Below, one piece after another: positions 35,709-45,449 of a stretch of DNA of 64,000 bases. Both the position numbers and the translations under genes were made by a program. Each line of letters begins with the position of its first letter. Within the stretch, counting starts at the first letter, position 1. The stretch spans positions 1-64,000 of the forward strand of contig CBDCPI010000011.1 of NCBI GenBank assembly GCA_965220245.1, written 5' to 3'. The stretch is from CBDCPI01 sp965220245 (GTDB taxonomy: Bacteria > Chloroflexota > Dehalococcoidia > Lucifugimonadales > UBA3495). The notes beneath the pieces are model-generated. The model had not been told where the DNA came from, searched no databases, and saw only the letters and a list, made by a program, of their open reading frames with translations.

Positions 35709-37436
35709 TTAACCCCTGCCGTTTCGCAACAGCTTGCCGGGCAGAGCTCCGGTCGCCTCTCCGTCCTCGAAGGTCACTTCGCCGTTGACCATGATGTAGT
35801 TGTAGCCCTTCGCCTTCTGGATCCGGCGCCACTCACCACCAGGCAGGTCCTCAGCGACCTCGGAAGGAAGGATTTCCAGCTTATCCAAGTCGTACACCAC
35901 AATGTCCGCGGGCGCGCCCTCTCGGATGAAGCCGCGGTCCTTGAAGCCGCCGAAGTGAGCAGGGAGGTAGCTCAGCTTGTAGTGGGCATCCTCCAGGGTC
36001 ACTATCTTCTCGTCCCGCACCAGCCAGATCAGCATATCAGTCGGGTAGATGCCAGCGGTCAAGAACTTGACGTGGGCGCCGCCGTCAGACACACCAGCGA
36101 TAATGTGCGGGGAGTCCAGCACCTCGGCGGTGTACTGAGCGACGTCACGGCCCTGGGTCTCAGCGATGAATTCGGTCCCCATGTCGTCGGCTACGACCAA
36201 GTCGAGCAGAGCATCGATGACGTGCTTACCTTCTTTGTCAGCGATCTCCTGGACCGTTTGCCCGGCATAGTGTTCGTATTCCGGCTTGGCCGTCTCTTCA
36301 ACGAGCAAGCTGCCTACGGACCCTTGAACAACCCTGGTAGGCCGGGTTCCGGAGTCCCACTCTTCCTTCAACTGGCGCCGCATTTCGGCGCTTTCCATCT
36401 TCTGCTTCCGCTCTTCGCGGGTACCCAAAGTCACCTCGCGCCAAGCGGGAGTCTCGTCGAAGAGGTTCCAGTCCTCGAAGGTGAGCTCGAAGCCGCCGCG
36501 GCGGGTAGCCCCTTGACCGTAGATCCAGATTCCGCGCTCGGCACACTGCTCTAGCCAGCGGATGCGCGCCCGGTGCTGCTCGGGGTGGACCGCGTTGGGA
36601 GCCACCGCCTGGTAGAGTACGGGCCGACGAGCGGTCTTCGCGACTTGCTCGAAGAAGTTCTGCGTGTCTTCACCCAGCGGGCGGCCTTCTTCTCCAGTCT
36701 CTTCGTAAGCTAGCTCAATGAATCCCTCGTCGCGATCGGCCAAAATCTTGGCAAAGGTCAGCAGTTCATGCTCAGATAGCAGGTCGGTGATCATGGGGGT
36801 GCCGTCGTAGTCCCGCTGCACCGAGGTCTGGCCTAGAACCTGAGCGGACCAGCCACAGGCGCCGGCATCCATCGCTTCGTGGATTAGCCGGACCATCTCT
36901 TGCAGCTCGGCCTCGGTGGGCCGCCGCTTCTTGGCCTCGTCCCAGCCCATTACCCAAGCATATAGAGGAGTAAGAGGCACGTAGGTCAGGCAGTTGACTC
37001 CCTTGGGAATGCGGGCCAGGGTCTCCATGAACTCGGGGAAGGTTATCCAGTCCCAGAGCATACCCTCTTTCATCGCATCGTAGGGAATGGCCTCGTTCCG
37101 GGTCATGCTGAGCATGGACCGGTCCCGGTCTTCCACCCGCGACGGGGCGAAGCCGAAGCCACAGTTGCCCATGGCCACCGAGGTTACACCGTGCCAGCCC
37201 GACAGCGTGCAATAGGGGTCCCATTGAATCTGGGCGTCGTAGTGGGTGTGCAGGTCGACGAAGCCCGGCGCCACGATCAAGCCTTCAGCATCCAAGACCT
37301 TGTCCGCGGTGTCATTTCTCAACCCGCCGATCTTCGCGACTCTCCCGTCTTTGATCGCGACGTCGCTTACGTAGCGGGGCGTACGTGTGCCGTCTACGAC
37401 CGTTCCTCCCTTGATAATGATGTCATAGTTTGCCAT
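35709..37436 (-). CDS. N-acyl-D-amino-acid deacylase-type amidohydrolase, paralogue 1
   Basis: A 575-residue metal-dependent hydrolase of the amidohydrolase-3 / D-aminoacylase family, which cleaves N-acyl groups from D-amino acids or related amides. The metal-binding HTHYD lies at about residues 61-65 (VAPGFVDLHTHYDAQ), GNCGFGFAPSR near 92-102, SDGGAH near 465, and the C-terminal EGAPADIVVYD strand is intact. ATG 37436 has AAGGAGATG upstream. A second family member is 350 bp upstream on the same strand. Substrate specificity is unknown. Confidence 0.88.
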   Translation of the reverse strand: MANYDIIIKGGTVVDGTRTPRYVSDVAIKDGRVAKIGGLRNDTADKVLDAEGLIVAPGFVDLHTHYDAQIQWDPYCTLSGWHGVTSVAMGNCGFGFAPSRVEDRDRSMLSMTRNEAIPYDAMKEGMLWDWITFPEFMETLARIPKGVNCLTYVPLTPLYAWVMGWDEAKKRRPTEAELQEMVRLIHEAMDAGACGWSAQVLGQTSVQRDYDGTPMITDLLSEHELLTFAKILADRDEGFIELAYEETGEEGRPLGEDTQNFFEQVAKTARRPVLYQAVAPNAVHPEQHRARIRWLEQCAERGIWIYGQGATRRGGFELTFEDWNLFDETPAWREVTLGTREERKQKMESAEMRRQLKEEWDSGTRPTRVVQGSVGSLLVEETAKPEYEHYAGQTVQEIADKEGKHVIDALLDLVVADDMGTEFIAETQGRDVAQYTAEVLDSPHIIAGVSDGGAHVKFLTAGIYPTDMLIWLVRDEKIVTLEDAHYKLSYLPAHFGGFKDRGFIREGAPADIVVYDLDKLEILPSEVAEDLPGGEWRRIQKAKGYNYIMVNGEVTFEDGEATGALPGKLLRNGRG

Positions 37437-37784
37437 CCTACATCTCCTTGCAATTAGTATAGGCTGCCAGTCCAAGATAATTCTGTAAGTCTAGTGTCTC
37501 CTGTTCCTGTTGTCAACATTTAGCCGGAAGTCGTCACTAATGCCTCGGCCTTTCGTAACTAGACACCGCTATACCGGCGATTCTGACTGTCGCCCTAGCC
37601 GGAATCTTAAGCGATTCGCGTCAGCTTCCATCTAAGATGTTGTTTCAAAAGCTCCTTCTCCTTGGGGAGAAGGTTGGGATGAGGGGAAGGGAACTTTGAA
37701 GACACCCTCTAAGGTTGGAAAGCGCCGGGTCCCACTGCTCGCTGCATTGGCAGCCCGGCGCTGGTCCTAAAAGAGCTACTCGGA
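37437..37784. other. Gap with hairpin and dispersed repeat
   Basis: About 37650-37705 holds a GTTTCAAAA...CTCCTTGGGGAGAAGGTT repeat that recurs near 45465. A 9-bp inverted pair AGCGCCGGG (37721-37729 and 37754-37762) could terminate the upstream gene. No gene is seen. Confidence 0.5.
37721..37762 (-). terminator. Weak hairpin downstream of amidohydrolase paralogue 2
   Basis: AGCGCCGGG and CCCGGCGCT enclose 24 bases; no T-run. Confidence 0.35.
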
Positions 37785-39557
37785 TTATCTGCTTCCCTGG
37801 TACAGCGGGCCGCGGAGTACCTGCCCGGGCAGCGCGCCGGTGTGCTCGCCGCCTTCCAGCAGGACCTCGCCATTTACGATGACATAGTCTATGCCAATGG
37901 CGCCCTGTTTCACGTGCATCTCGCCGCCGGGGAAGTCGTAAGCCGGCTCACGAGGGGCGGAAGCAATGGTGTCGGGGTCGAAGATGGTGATGTCGGCGGC
38001 CTTACCCGCAGCGATGAAGCCACGATCGTGAAGGTCGTGCATGATAGCCGTCTTTCCGGTCATCCGGTAAACGGCGTCTTCTACCGACATGACGCCTTTT
38101 TCCCGCACCCAGTAGCTCAGCAGCCTGGTGCTGTAATCGGTGCGGTCCCCCTTGTCCGGGCGGGCGCCGCCGTCGGTGGTGCCGATGACGGAGTAAGGCG
38201 AACCCAATATCGCCCGCTGGGCGTCGACGTCATTGTTCCTATCGATTACCTGGAATGCGGTGCGAAGATCGTCGTCCAGGACCAAGTCCAAGAACGCGTC
38301 CATGATTCCCTTTCCTTGTTCTTGGGCAATCTGCTCGACGTTCTTGCCACTGAACTGCTTGTTCCTATCCTCGTGGGCCATGTAGACTTCGACCAGGTCC
38401 CAGCGGCGGGTGAAGCTCATCTGCCGCTGGGCTCGGCCCATGCGATAGCCGTGCTCGCCTTCGGTCTCCACCGCCTCTAGGCTCAGCGCCCGGCGAATTT
38501 CGGGGTCCCGGAAGGACTGCATCCGCTGCTGTACCGGCTGGGCCATGACCGAGTCCCACGTCTGCATTCCTTGGAATACGGTGGTGGGGCTGATCGTGTC
38601 CTCGTCTTCCAAGCCTTCCAACCCGGCCCGCAGGTCGAAGATGGGTCCGGCGGTGGCGGAGAGGCACGATCCGTAGGCCCGGATGCCCGCGCGGAAGGAC
38701 TCCTCCAACATCTGGAGGTGCTCTTTCCACTCGTCGGGCTTGTTTATCTCTTGGGTAAGCAGGTTGTACATGGCGGGGCGGCCGGTAATTCGCGCCAACT
38801 CTTGGGCGAGGCGCGCCGGTCCGCGGAAACCGCCGGGGGAGCCGCCGCTTACCTGGAAGACACCGGTGCCCACTTCACCCAAGACGCTGCCCAGAGCATA
38901 CCGCTCCTCGTCGGTGGCGACCGAGGATGGGACCTTGACCCCGAAGATTCCCTCTCCTTCGTCGACAAAGTTGCCGACGCTGAAGCCTAGGGCCCCGGCC
39001 AGCATTCCCTTGCGTATCTCGGCCTTCATGGCCTCGATCTCTTCAGGAGTCGCCGTGCGCTCTTGGGCCGCAGCGCCCATCGCATAGCGCCTTACCCCGG
39101 AGTGGCCGATCAAAGCGCCCACGTTGATGCCGCGGTTGCGGCCGATGGCGTTGAGGTACTCGGGAATGGACTCCCAAGCGAAATCTACCCCGGCACGCTG
39201 CACTTCCAGAGGTACGCCCTCCATGTAGTTGAACATTTGCAGGTACCAGTCGCCGTCTCCGGGCCTGGTCGGGGCTAGCACTGCCCCGCACTGTCCGACT
39301 ATGATCGAGGTGTTGCCGTTGAGAGAGGTGGAGTTGACGATTGGGTCCCACATGCACTGCGAGTCGAAGTGGGTGTGGTGGTCAATGAAGCCGGGAGCCA
39401 CTACCCGGCCTTCGGCGTTGATGGTGCGGGTAGCGGACTCGTTGAATTTGCCGACGCCGACGATTTTTCCGTTGGTGACTGCCACGTCGCCGTAAAATCC
39501 CGGCGCTCCCGAACCGTCAACGACAAGGCCGTTCTTGATTAAGAGATCGTAGGCCAT
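37785..39557 (-). CDS. N-acyl-D-amino-acid deacylase-type amidohydrolase, paralogue 2
   Basis: A 590-residue relative of the 35709 product. HHTHFDSQ at about residues 60-67 supplies the first metal ligands, GHSGVRRYAMG near 165 the middle ligand region, and TTDGGARP near 490 the late Asp motif; GFIAAGKAADITIFDPD is the C-terminal beta-sandwich. ATG 39557 has GGGAGGAA upstream; an in-frame start at 39665 is not supported. The two paralogues face the same way and may use related N-acyl or urea-type substrates. Confidence 0.88.
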   Translation of the reverse strand: MAYDLLIKNGLVVDGSGAPGFYGDVAVTNGKIVGVGKFNESATRTINAEGRVVAPGFIDHHTHFDSQCMWDPIVNSTSLNGNTSIIVGQCGAVLAPTRPGDGDWYLQMFNYMEGVPLEVQRAGVDFAWESIPEYLNAIGRNRGINVGALIGHSGVRRYAMGAAAQERTATPEEIEAMKAEIRKGMLAGALGFSVGNFVDEGEGIFGVKVPSSVATDEERYALGSVLGEVGTGVFQVSGGSPGGFRGPARLAQELARITGRPAMYNLLTQEINKPDEWKEHLQMLEESFRAGIRAYGSCLSATAGPIFDLRAGLEGLEDEDTISPTTVFQGMQTWDSVMAQPVQQRMQSFRDPEIRRALSLEAVETEGEHGYRMGRAQRQMSFTRRWDLVEVYMAHEDRNKQFSGKNVEQIAQEQGKGIMDAFLDLVLDDDLRTAFQVIDRNNDVDAQRAILGSPYSVIGTTDGGARPDKGDRTDYSTRLLSYWVREKGVMSVEDAVYRMTGKTAIMHDLHDRGFIAAGKAADITIFDPDTIASAPREPAYDFPGGEMHVKQGAIGIDYVIVNGEVLLEGGEHTGALPGQVLRGPLYQGSR

Positions 39558-39815
39558 TACGCTTCCTCCCGTGGGCCCCGCTAATGCGGAGCTAGTTTCG
39601 AATAAGGACGCCAATGTCGCCGCAACCTTTTGGTACAGGGGATGGGGCACACAGACTTGGTGCAACGGGGCTTACTCTACGGTATTGGCGAGCCTACGTC
39701 AATAAAGATTTTCTGAACGATTGAAAGCCGACAGCCAAATTAGTGCTTAACGTTAATATCGGAATGATGGTTACGAATTCTGCCGACCGCTAAACCTTCT
39801 TCTAAGGAGCTACTG

Positions 39816-40835
39816 ATGACCCTTCCGGAAACGGCATACCTCCAATTCACCGGGGACCTGACCATCTGCCGCATCTTGAACGGGATGTGGCAGGTGTCGG
39901 GAGGCCACGGCAATATTGAGCCGGAGCCGGCCCTTCAGAGCATGTTCGACTATTTGGACTCGGGCTTCATAACCTGGGACTTGGCCGACCACTACGGCCC
40001 GGCCGAGGACTTTATCGGCGAGTTTAGACGTAGGCTGGGGAATTCTCGGGGCGAAGAAGCCTTGGCTGGGTTACAAGCCTTTACCAAGTGGGTGCCGCGG
40101 CCCGGTCCCATGCCCCGGGAGGTGGTGGAAGGCAACGTGGACTTGTCGCTGCGCCGGATGGACTTGGACGCCCTCGACCTCTTGCAGTTTCACTGGTGGG
40201 AGTACCGGGATGAGCGGTACCTGGAAGCCTTGGCCCACCTTTCGGAACTTAGTGAAGAAGGCAAAATAAAGCACTTGGCGCTAACCAACTTCGATAGTGA
40301 ACGGGTAGCCCAAATCTCCGGCCAAGGCTTCCGAGTGGTGTCCAACCAGGTGCAGTACTCGTTAATCGACCGCCGCCCCGAACTGCGGATGACCCAGGTC
40401 TGTCAGGAGCATAACGTCCAACTCTTGGCCTACGGGACGCTGTGCGGGGGCCTGCTGTCCGATCGGTACCTGGGACGGCCCGAGCCCTCCTCCCGGGAGT
40501 TGAATACCGTCAGTCTCAGAAAATACAAGCAAATGATCGATGCTTGGGGCGGTTGGGGGTTGTTTCAGGAGTTGTTGGCAACCCTCCGGCCCATCGCCGG
40601 TAAGCACGGAGTTAGCATCAGCAACGTGGCGGTAAGATATATCTTGGACCGCCCGGCGGTGGCCGGCGTCATCATTGGCGTCCGGTTGGGGCTGTCCGAT
40701 AACCGGGAAGAGACCACGCGCACCTTCGACTTCGGTCTGGACACGGACGACCTCAGCCAGATAGAGGAAGTCTTGAGTAAGTCGCGTGATCTCTTTAGCT
40801 TAATCGGAGACTGCGGCGACGAATACCGCCGCTAA
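39816..40835 (+). CDS. Aldo/keto reductase
   Basis: A 339-residue TIM-barrel oxidoreductase using NAD(P)H. The catalytic tetrad is present: Asp55 and Tyr60 in TWDLADHYGPAE, Lys91 in FTKW, His126 in LLQFHWWEY. AAGGAG lies eight bases before ATG 39816. Orientation is opposite to the amidohydrolases, with a 258-bp divergent promoter region between them. The substrate is unknown. Confidence 0.88.
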   Translation: MTLPETAYLQFTGDLTICRILNGMWQVSGGHGNIEPEPALQSMFDYLDSGFITWDLADHYGPAEDFIGEFRRRLGNSRGEEALAGLQAFTKWVPRPGPMPREVVEGNVDLSLRRMDLDALDLLQFHWWEYRDERYLEALAHLSELSEEGKIKHLALTNFDSERVAQISGQGFRVVSNQVQYSLIDRRPELRMTQVCQEHNVQLLAYGTLCGGLLSDRYLGRPEPSSRELNTVSLRKYKQMIDAWGGWGLFQELLATLRPIAGKHGVSISNVAVRYILDRPAVAGVIIGVRLGLSDNREETTRTFDFGLDTDDLSQIEEVLSKSRDLFSLIGDCGDEYRR

Positions 40836-40889
40836 TGGTCCCGGCAGGGTCTTTCAATTATCGATACCCTAGCACCCACCCGCTCACCC

Positions 40890-42222
40890 CTGACAAGGGT
40901 AGGCATTTGATTGTTTCAGGTTTCTGCATGGTAGATGAGCTTCATATCGGGCGACGGTTCCGGCCACGGTTCAGGAAGCAGCCAGACCCTGCGCCAAAGT
41001 CTGCCCTTGGGCAGCAGCCGTCTCAGCCAGATGATGCCCTGCCGCAGTACACTGATAGTCCGTTTGGGAGCGCTCCAAGCGCTGCGGTGAGTGGACGCCA
41101 GAGCCTTCGGCGGTGCTCTGAGATGGCCGGGCGCTATGCCAAGCTCATTGGCGTCTTCTACCCTGGTCCCATACGCCAGCGTCCAGAACGTCGCCACCGA
41201 CAACGCAAGCCAGTGCCTCGCCACCCGTTCGGGATCGGTCCTGCGAGTGTTCTGCCACTGCCACCCCAAGCTCTTGAGTGCTCTGAAGCCCAGTTCTATC
41301 CAGAACCGGAGCATGTACCAGCACACCCCTGCTTCGCCGGGCGGCAGGTCGGTCATCACCACCCACGGCTCGTCTTGGCCCTGGTCCCAGACCACAATCA
41401 CCGTCCCGCGGCGGCGCTTGCTGCTGTCCCTGAAAGCCGTCCCGGACCCAACATATGCGTGCCCCGGCCCCGGCACCAACGCTCGCGCCGGCAGGCGGGT
41501 TCCTCCGTCAGGGCAGAACACGGTGTTGACCGATTGCCGCATGTAAGGATGCCACCCCACAGAGCGTATCTGCTCCCACAGCCGCGGACTCCTCAAACCG
41601 CGGTCAGTCATCACCAGCACGCTCATGTCCGGCGGCACCGCTTCGGACAGCAACTTCAGCAGACTCACCGCCGGCGCTATCCACTGCCCGGGTTTGTTGG
41701 CGGGCAGGATGTGCCAGGCCACCGGAATAGCGCAACTGCGATAGACCACGCTTATCGCAATGGCGTTTATCCGGTCGCCCTTCATCGTCGGGTCTATGGC
41801 AAGCACCAATCTGTCAGACTTCCACCAATTGAGAATCCATCGCAGCAGTGGAACGAAGCACAGTCTGACATCCAACTGCACTCCGCACGGGTTGGCGCGG
41901 TCCTGCCCATTGTACAGCCACTCCCGGAGATACTGCCGTATGCTGTTGAAGTTGCCTATGAACGAAAGCTCAGCGGCGACCGCGTTCTGGCAGCCGCTCT
42001 GGGCCATTATGATGCCGTACACCCACAGGACCAGTCCCTTCAACTGAGACCCTCTGAGATGCGGCATGTAGTATTGTATGGTCTGCTTCATCTGGTAGTA
42101 TTCGGTTGGGAAGCGCATGGCGAACCTCTGGCAGCCTTTCTGATTCTCACCAAAAAGATGCCAGAAAGCTGTGCGCTTTCCAAGTTCTTATGCCTATTTC
42201 ATACTTTGCCTACCCTTGTCAG
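40890..42222. mobile_element. Intact IS4-family insertion sequence (1,333 bp)
   Basis: Perfect 16-bp terminal inverted repeats CTGACAAGGGTAGGCA lie at 40890-40905 and 42207-42222. The 11 bases CCCGCTCACCC are duplicated on both sides (40879-40889 and 42223-42233), a direct target duplication of the size seen in IS4. The element encodes one transposase (40916-42118). It landed inside a copy of the dispersed CCTGAGC...GTCGAAGG repeat. Perfect ends and duplication suggest a recent insertion. Confidence 0.93.
40916..42118 (-). CDS. IS4-family DDE transposase
   Basis: The 400-residue product has the IS4 catalytic layout: Asp109 in LAIDPTMKG, Asp172 in VMTDRGL, and the Y-x2-R-x3-E-x6-K signature as Tyr268, Arg271, Glu275, Lys282 (YMLRFWIELGFRALK). 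The frame fills the element between the inverted repeats and is uninterrupted, so the transposase is probably active. A long frame on the other strand (40835-42406) is a shadow. Confidence 0.92.
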   Translation of the reverse strand: MRFPTEYYQMKQTIQYYMPHLRGSQLKGLVLWVYGIIMAQSGCQNAVAAELSFIGNFNSIRQYLREWLYNGQDRANPCGVQLDVRLCFVPLLRWILNWWKSDRLVLAIDPTMKGDRINAIAISVVYRSCAIPVAWHILPANKPGQWIAPAVSLLKLLSEAVPPDMSVLVMTDRGLRSPRLWEQIRSVGWHPYMRQSVNTVFCPDGGTRLPARALVPGPGHAYVGSGTAFRDSSKRRRGTVIVVWDQGQDEPWVVMTDLPPGEAGVCWYMLRFWIELGFRALKSLGWQWQNTRRTDPERVARHWLALSVATFWTLAYGTRVEDANELGIAPGHLRAPPKALASTHRSAWSAPKRTISVLRQGIIWLRRLLPKGRLWRRVWLLPEPWPEPSPDMKLIYHAET

Positions 42223-42413
42223 CCCGCTCACCCTGAGCGGAGCGCAGCGGAGTCGAAGGGCCTGGCCTGAGCCTGTCGAAGGGGTTGGCGGTGCGGAGCA
42301 ACCGGCCTGGCGAGCAGGGTGCTGGCAACCTGGAACAGGTCCTTCGACTCCGCTCCCTGTGGTCGCTGCGCTCAGGATGAGCGCAAATTGTGTCCGGTTG
42401 GGGTAGCCACAGG

Positions 42414-43616
42414 CTACCCCAATAGTTTTGCCTTCTGGGATTCAAACTCGTCCCGAGTCAAGTAGCCCTGTTCCACTAGCGCTGCCAGCCGCTCCAGAGC
42501 GTCGATGGTCCCGTTCCCTTTGTTGCCCGGTCTGTATAAGGACTGGGGGAGAGACACCAAGCTGGGGCTGGCGTTCTTGACGTCGGTCAACCCGCACAGT
42601 CCCATAGCAACGTCAAGCTCGTTCCGCAGAATTTGCAGAACGTGGCGCATACCGTCCTCGCCGCCAACGGAGAGGCCCCAAAAGATAGGCCGGCCAATGA
42701 AAACTGCTTTGGCTCCCAAGGCCAGGCATTTCAACACGTCGGTGCCCCGGCGCACGCCGCCGTCCATGTATACCTCGGCCCGGTCACCGACCGCGTCAAC
42801 CACCTCGGGGAGCATCTGGATGGTCCCCGAAGCCCCTTCCAAGGCGTGCCCGCCGTGGTTTGACACCACCAAGCCTTCGACGCCGTACTCGGTGCACAGC
42901 CTGGCGTCTTCGGCCGTCTGGATGCCCTTGACGACGATGGGCATGGAGGTCAAAGAACGCAGCCATTCCAAATCGGACCAGTTCAAGGCCGACTCGAACA
43001 TGTCCCCAAAGTTGTCCCGGTTGGGCAGGTCGGGCAACTCGATGCCCACGAAATTCTTTAGAATCCGCTCCGCGTCCAGAATGTAGGCGAAGCGGTCTTC
43101 CCGTTCGGTCGAGCGGGCGCCGAGGTTGTCCACCGTCAGCACCAAGGCGCGGTAGCCGGCTTGCTGGGCCCGGCGCACCAGAATCTCGGTCAACTCCCGG
43201 TCCTTGAAGAAGTAGAGTTGGAACCACAGGGGCCCGCTGGCGGCTTCCGCCACCTCTTCGATGCTGTAGCTGGAAGCGGTGCTCAGACTCATGATGGTCC
43301 CCGAGGCCCCGGCCGCTCTGGCCGAAGCCAACTCGCCCTGGGGATGCGCCCGCTGGTGGGTGCCGGTGGGGGCCAGCATAATCGGGAAGTCGATCTTCTG
43401 CCCCAAGACCTCGGTCTCCAAGCTACGATGGCTAACGTCGGCCAGCACCCTGGGCCGTAGCCTAATTGCTTCCATGGCGGCCAAGTTGTTGGTGTTGGAA
43501 AACATAGTCGGGCCGCCATAGTGGCCAAACAGCCGCTCGAAAAGTACCGTGGGCATGGTCTGCCGGGCCCGGGCCTCATAGTCGGGAATAGTCAACAAGG
43601 GCACTTGGGTAGTCAT
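42414..43616 (-). CDS. FMN-dependent alpha-hydroxy-acid oxidase with C-terminal SHOCT domain
   Basis: A 400-residue enzyme of the lactate/glycolate oxidase family, oxidising 2-hydroxy acids with FMN. Family features include PIMLAPTGTHQRAHPQGE (about 74-91), the catalytic His in SNHGG, and DGGVRRGTDVLKCLALGA for FMN phosphate. The usual SNHGGRQLD is SNHGGHALEG, so the conserved Arg after the glycines is His, which may change substrate. The last ~32 residues (IDALERLAALVEQGYLTRDE) form a SHOCT motif, a short domain usually seen on membrane or regulatory proteins. AAGGAGGAGC precedes ATG 43616. Confidence 0.85.
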   Translation of the reverse strand: MTTQVPLLTIPDYEARARQTMPTVLFERLFGHYGGPTMFSNTNNLAAMEAIRLRPRVLADVSHRSLETEVLGQKIDFPIMLAPTGTHQRAHPQGELASARAAGASGTIMSLSTASSYSIEEVAEAASGPLWFQLYFFKDRELTEILVRRAQQAGYRALVLTVDNLGARSTEREDRFAYILDAERILKNFVGIELPDLPNRDNFGDMFESALNWSDLEWLRSLTSMPIVVKGIQTAEDARLCTEYGVEGLVVSNHGGHALEGASGTIQMLPEVVDAVGDRAEVYMDGGVRRGTDVLKCLALGAKAVFIGRPIFWGLSVGGEDGMRHVLQILRNELDVAMGLCGLTDVKNASPSLVSLPQSLYRPGNKGNGTIDALERLAALVEQGYLTRDEFESQKAKLLG

Positions 43617-43964
43617 TGCTCCTCCTTGTTCCTTATTATTGATACGTGGATAAGTTTCTAAACTGTCCCCTCCCCCGTCATTACCATGAAAATATCCAAC
43701 TCGTCATTCCCGCGCAGGCGGGAATCCAGAAATTCCAGGCACAAGGACCGCCACTGGTTAGTAAGGTCCTGGACTCCCGCGAAAGCGGGAGTGACGGTTG
43801 GGGACTGGCCGCCATTTTCACCCGCATACGTGGCTTTCACAAAGCCATCCGCAATTCCGGCGAAGGCCGGAAAGACGAGGGTTGGTTTAGGTAATTGTTC
43901 ACGCATCAGTAATTGGGTCCCTGCTGGGTCTCTTTAGGCGAGTCCGGGTAGCTGCGGACTAAAT
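43617..43964. other. Gap filled by MITE copy 3
   Basis: Apart from the MITE no gene is seen; 82-codon frames on both strands are translations of the repeat. Confidence 0.6.
43637..43911. mobile_element. MITE copy 3 (275 bp, with extra internal repeat)
   Basis: Left end TATTGATACGTGGATAAG, right end TTCACGCATCAGTA, flanked by TA. The core is longer than in copies 1 and 2 because of additional palindromes (ATTCCCGCGCAGGCGGGAAT and CTCCCGCGAAAGCGGGAG). Confidence 0.78.
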
Positions 43965-45419
43965 CTATTCGTCTTGGAGAAACTCGTTGACCCACCGGGT
44001 CATCGGTCCCTTATCGTAGAGAGTGTTTAGCACCACGGAGTTTTGCAGGGTGTTGCCACCAAAGTAGCGCTCGTACAGAATCTGCCGCGAGCCGAAGGCG
44101 CTGCATGAGGCATCCCAAGCTAAACGGAACAAGCGGACCCGCTCCTCGGCGGTCGCCGTCTCGGTATCCAGGTACATGGCTATTTCGGGGGCCAAGGGCC
44201 CGTTAAGGTCGGCCTCGGTGGGTAAGGCCATCAGGCTGCTGGAGCCCAGCAGTTGCAGTATTTCCCCCATGCGGGGGTAGGTGCGGATGAACATATTGCG
44301 CGCCACCAGCAGAGGGAACCGGGCCGGGCAAAGCACGCCCCACTGGTCCATCGCCGCGTCGGCTTCCGCGGCCCGCAAACACGCCTTGGTCACTTCCAGG
44401 TTTTCGATGACCTCGGCGATCATCTGCTGTACCTGGGGGAGTTGGGCGGAGCCCAAGGTCTGCACTATCAGGTTGGCCAAGCCCAGGATGAACTCGCCTT
44501 TGACCACTTGCTTGGTTACCACTTGGTGCCCGGAGTGAAGAATCCGGTTGGTTGCGGTGGGCATACTGTTGCAGAGGTCTACGTCGCCCAGCAGAAAGAC
44601 CCGCTCCCAAGGCACCAGCACGTCGTCGAAAAAGACGATAGCGTCCATCTCCTCGAAGCGGGACCCCAAGGGATGGTCGAAATGGGAACGGCCCAAATCA
44701 AAGCTTTCCCGGCAGAGAAACTTGAGTCCCGGAGTGTTGCAGGGGATGGCGAAAGCGAAGGAATACAACTCCTAAGCGTCGGGAGGAAGTTGGTGGTTCC
44801 GGGCCGGGTAGACGGCAATCTCGTCGGCCAAGGGCCCCAGCGTCGCCAAAACCCGGGGACCGCGGACCACTATCCCGGCGTCGGTCTCTTTCACCACTGA
44901 CAGGGCTACGTCGGTGCGGTCCTCCAAGGGCATGGACATGGGGGACCGATTGCGTTGCAAGTTGACCAGGGTGTGAGTGAGTACCAAGTCGTTTTCCCGT
45001 ATGAACTCGAAGTAGTTCTGGATGTTGTCCTTAAACTCGGGGCGGTTCTGGGCGAAGAAGTCCCCGGCGGCGGCCATCGCCATCATGGTGACGTTCATAA
45101 AGTCCGGGCTCCGGCCCATCATGCCGCAACTGGCTTGAGCCCAGCGGGTCATCATGGTGTGCCGCCGTTCCAAGTCGTCCTTGGTCTTGGGGGTGATAAA
45201 GGACAGTCCCACCGGGTCGCCGCTGCTGGGCGAGGTGTAGGTCAACTCCTCTTTGTGGGCCGGATCGTGCTGGAGGTCGTACAGTTTCGCTACGGTGCGT
45301 ACCCCGTTGCGAAGCCCCGGATGGGAGGTGACGTCCTTGACCCGCTCCCCGTTAATGTAAATCTCGGCGGCCCGGTCCTTGAGTCCGTCGATGTATTGGT
45401 CTCCGGTCCTGGCGGGCAT
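43965..45419 (-). pseudogene. HpaB-type flavin-dependent aromatic hydroxylase with one in-frame TAG
   Basis: The joined frame (45419 to 43965, 484 codons) is a full-length 4-hydroxyphenylacetate 3-monooxygenase oxygenase-type protein, which hydroxylates phenols with reduced FAD from a separate reductase. It starts MPARTGDQYIDGLKD, has NGERVKDVTSHP near 25, TPKTKDDLERRHTMMTRWAQ near 76, and VVRGPRVLATLGPLADE near 190. TAG at 44774-44772 (codon 216) splits it right after NHQLPPDA; the frame resumes ELYSFAFAIPCNTPG, which is the expected continuation. The surrounding residues are unchanged, so this is one substitution (for example CAG to TAG), an assembly error, or readthrough. AAAGGAGG precedes the ATG. 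Confidence 0.85.
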
Positions 45420-45449
45420 CGCTCCACCTCCTTTGAAAGTTGCCAGCCC

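Noticed and set aside
40835..42406. 523-codon plus-strand frame over the IS
   Set aside because: Antisense to a transposase with all catalytic residues; composition is shadow-like.
44772..44774. Pyrrolysine at the HpaB amber codon
   Set aside because: No pyl genes or tRNA-Pyl in the window and the family has no known pyrrolysine; Gln by single base change is simpler.
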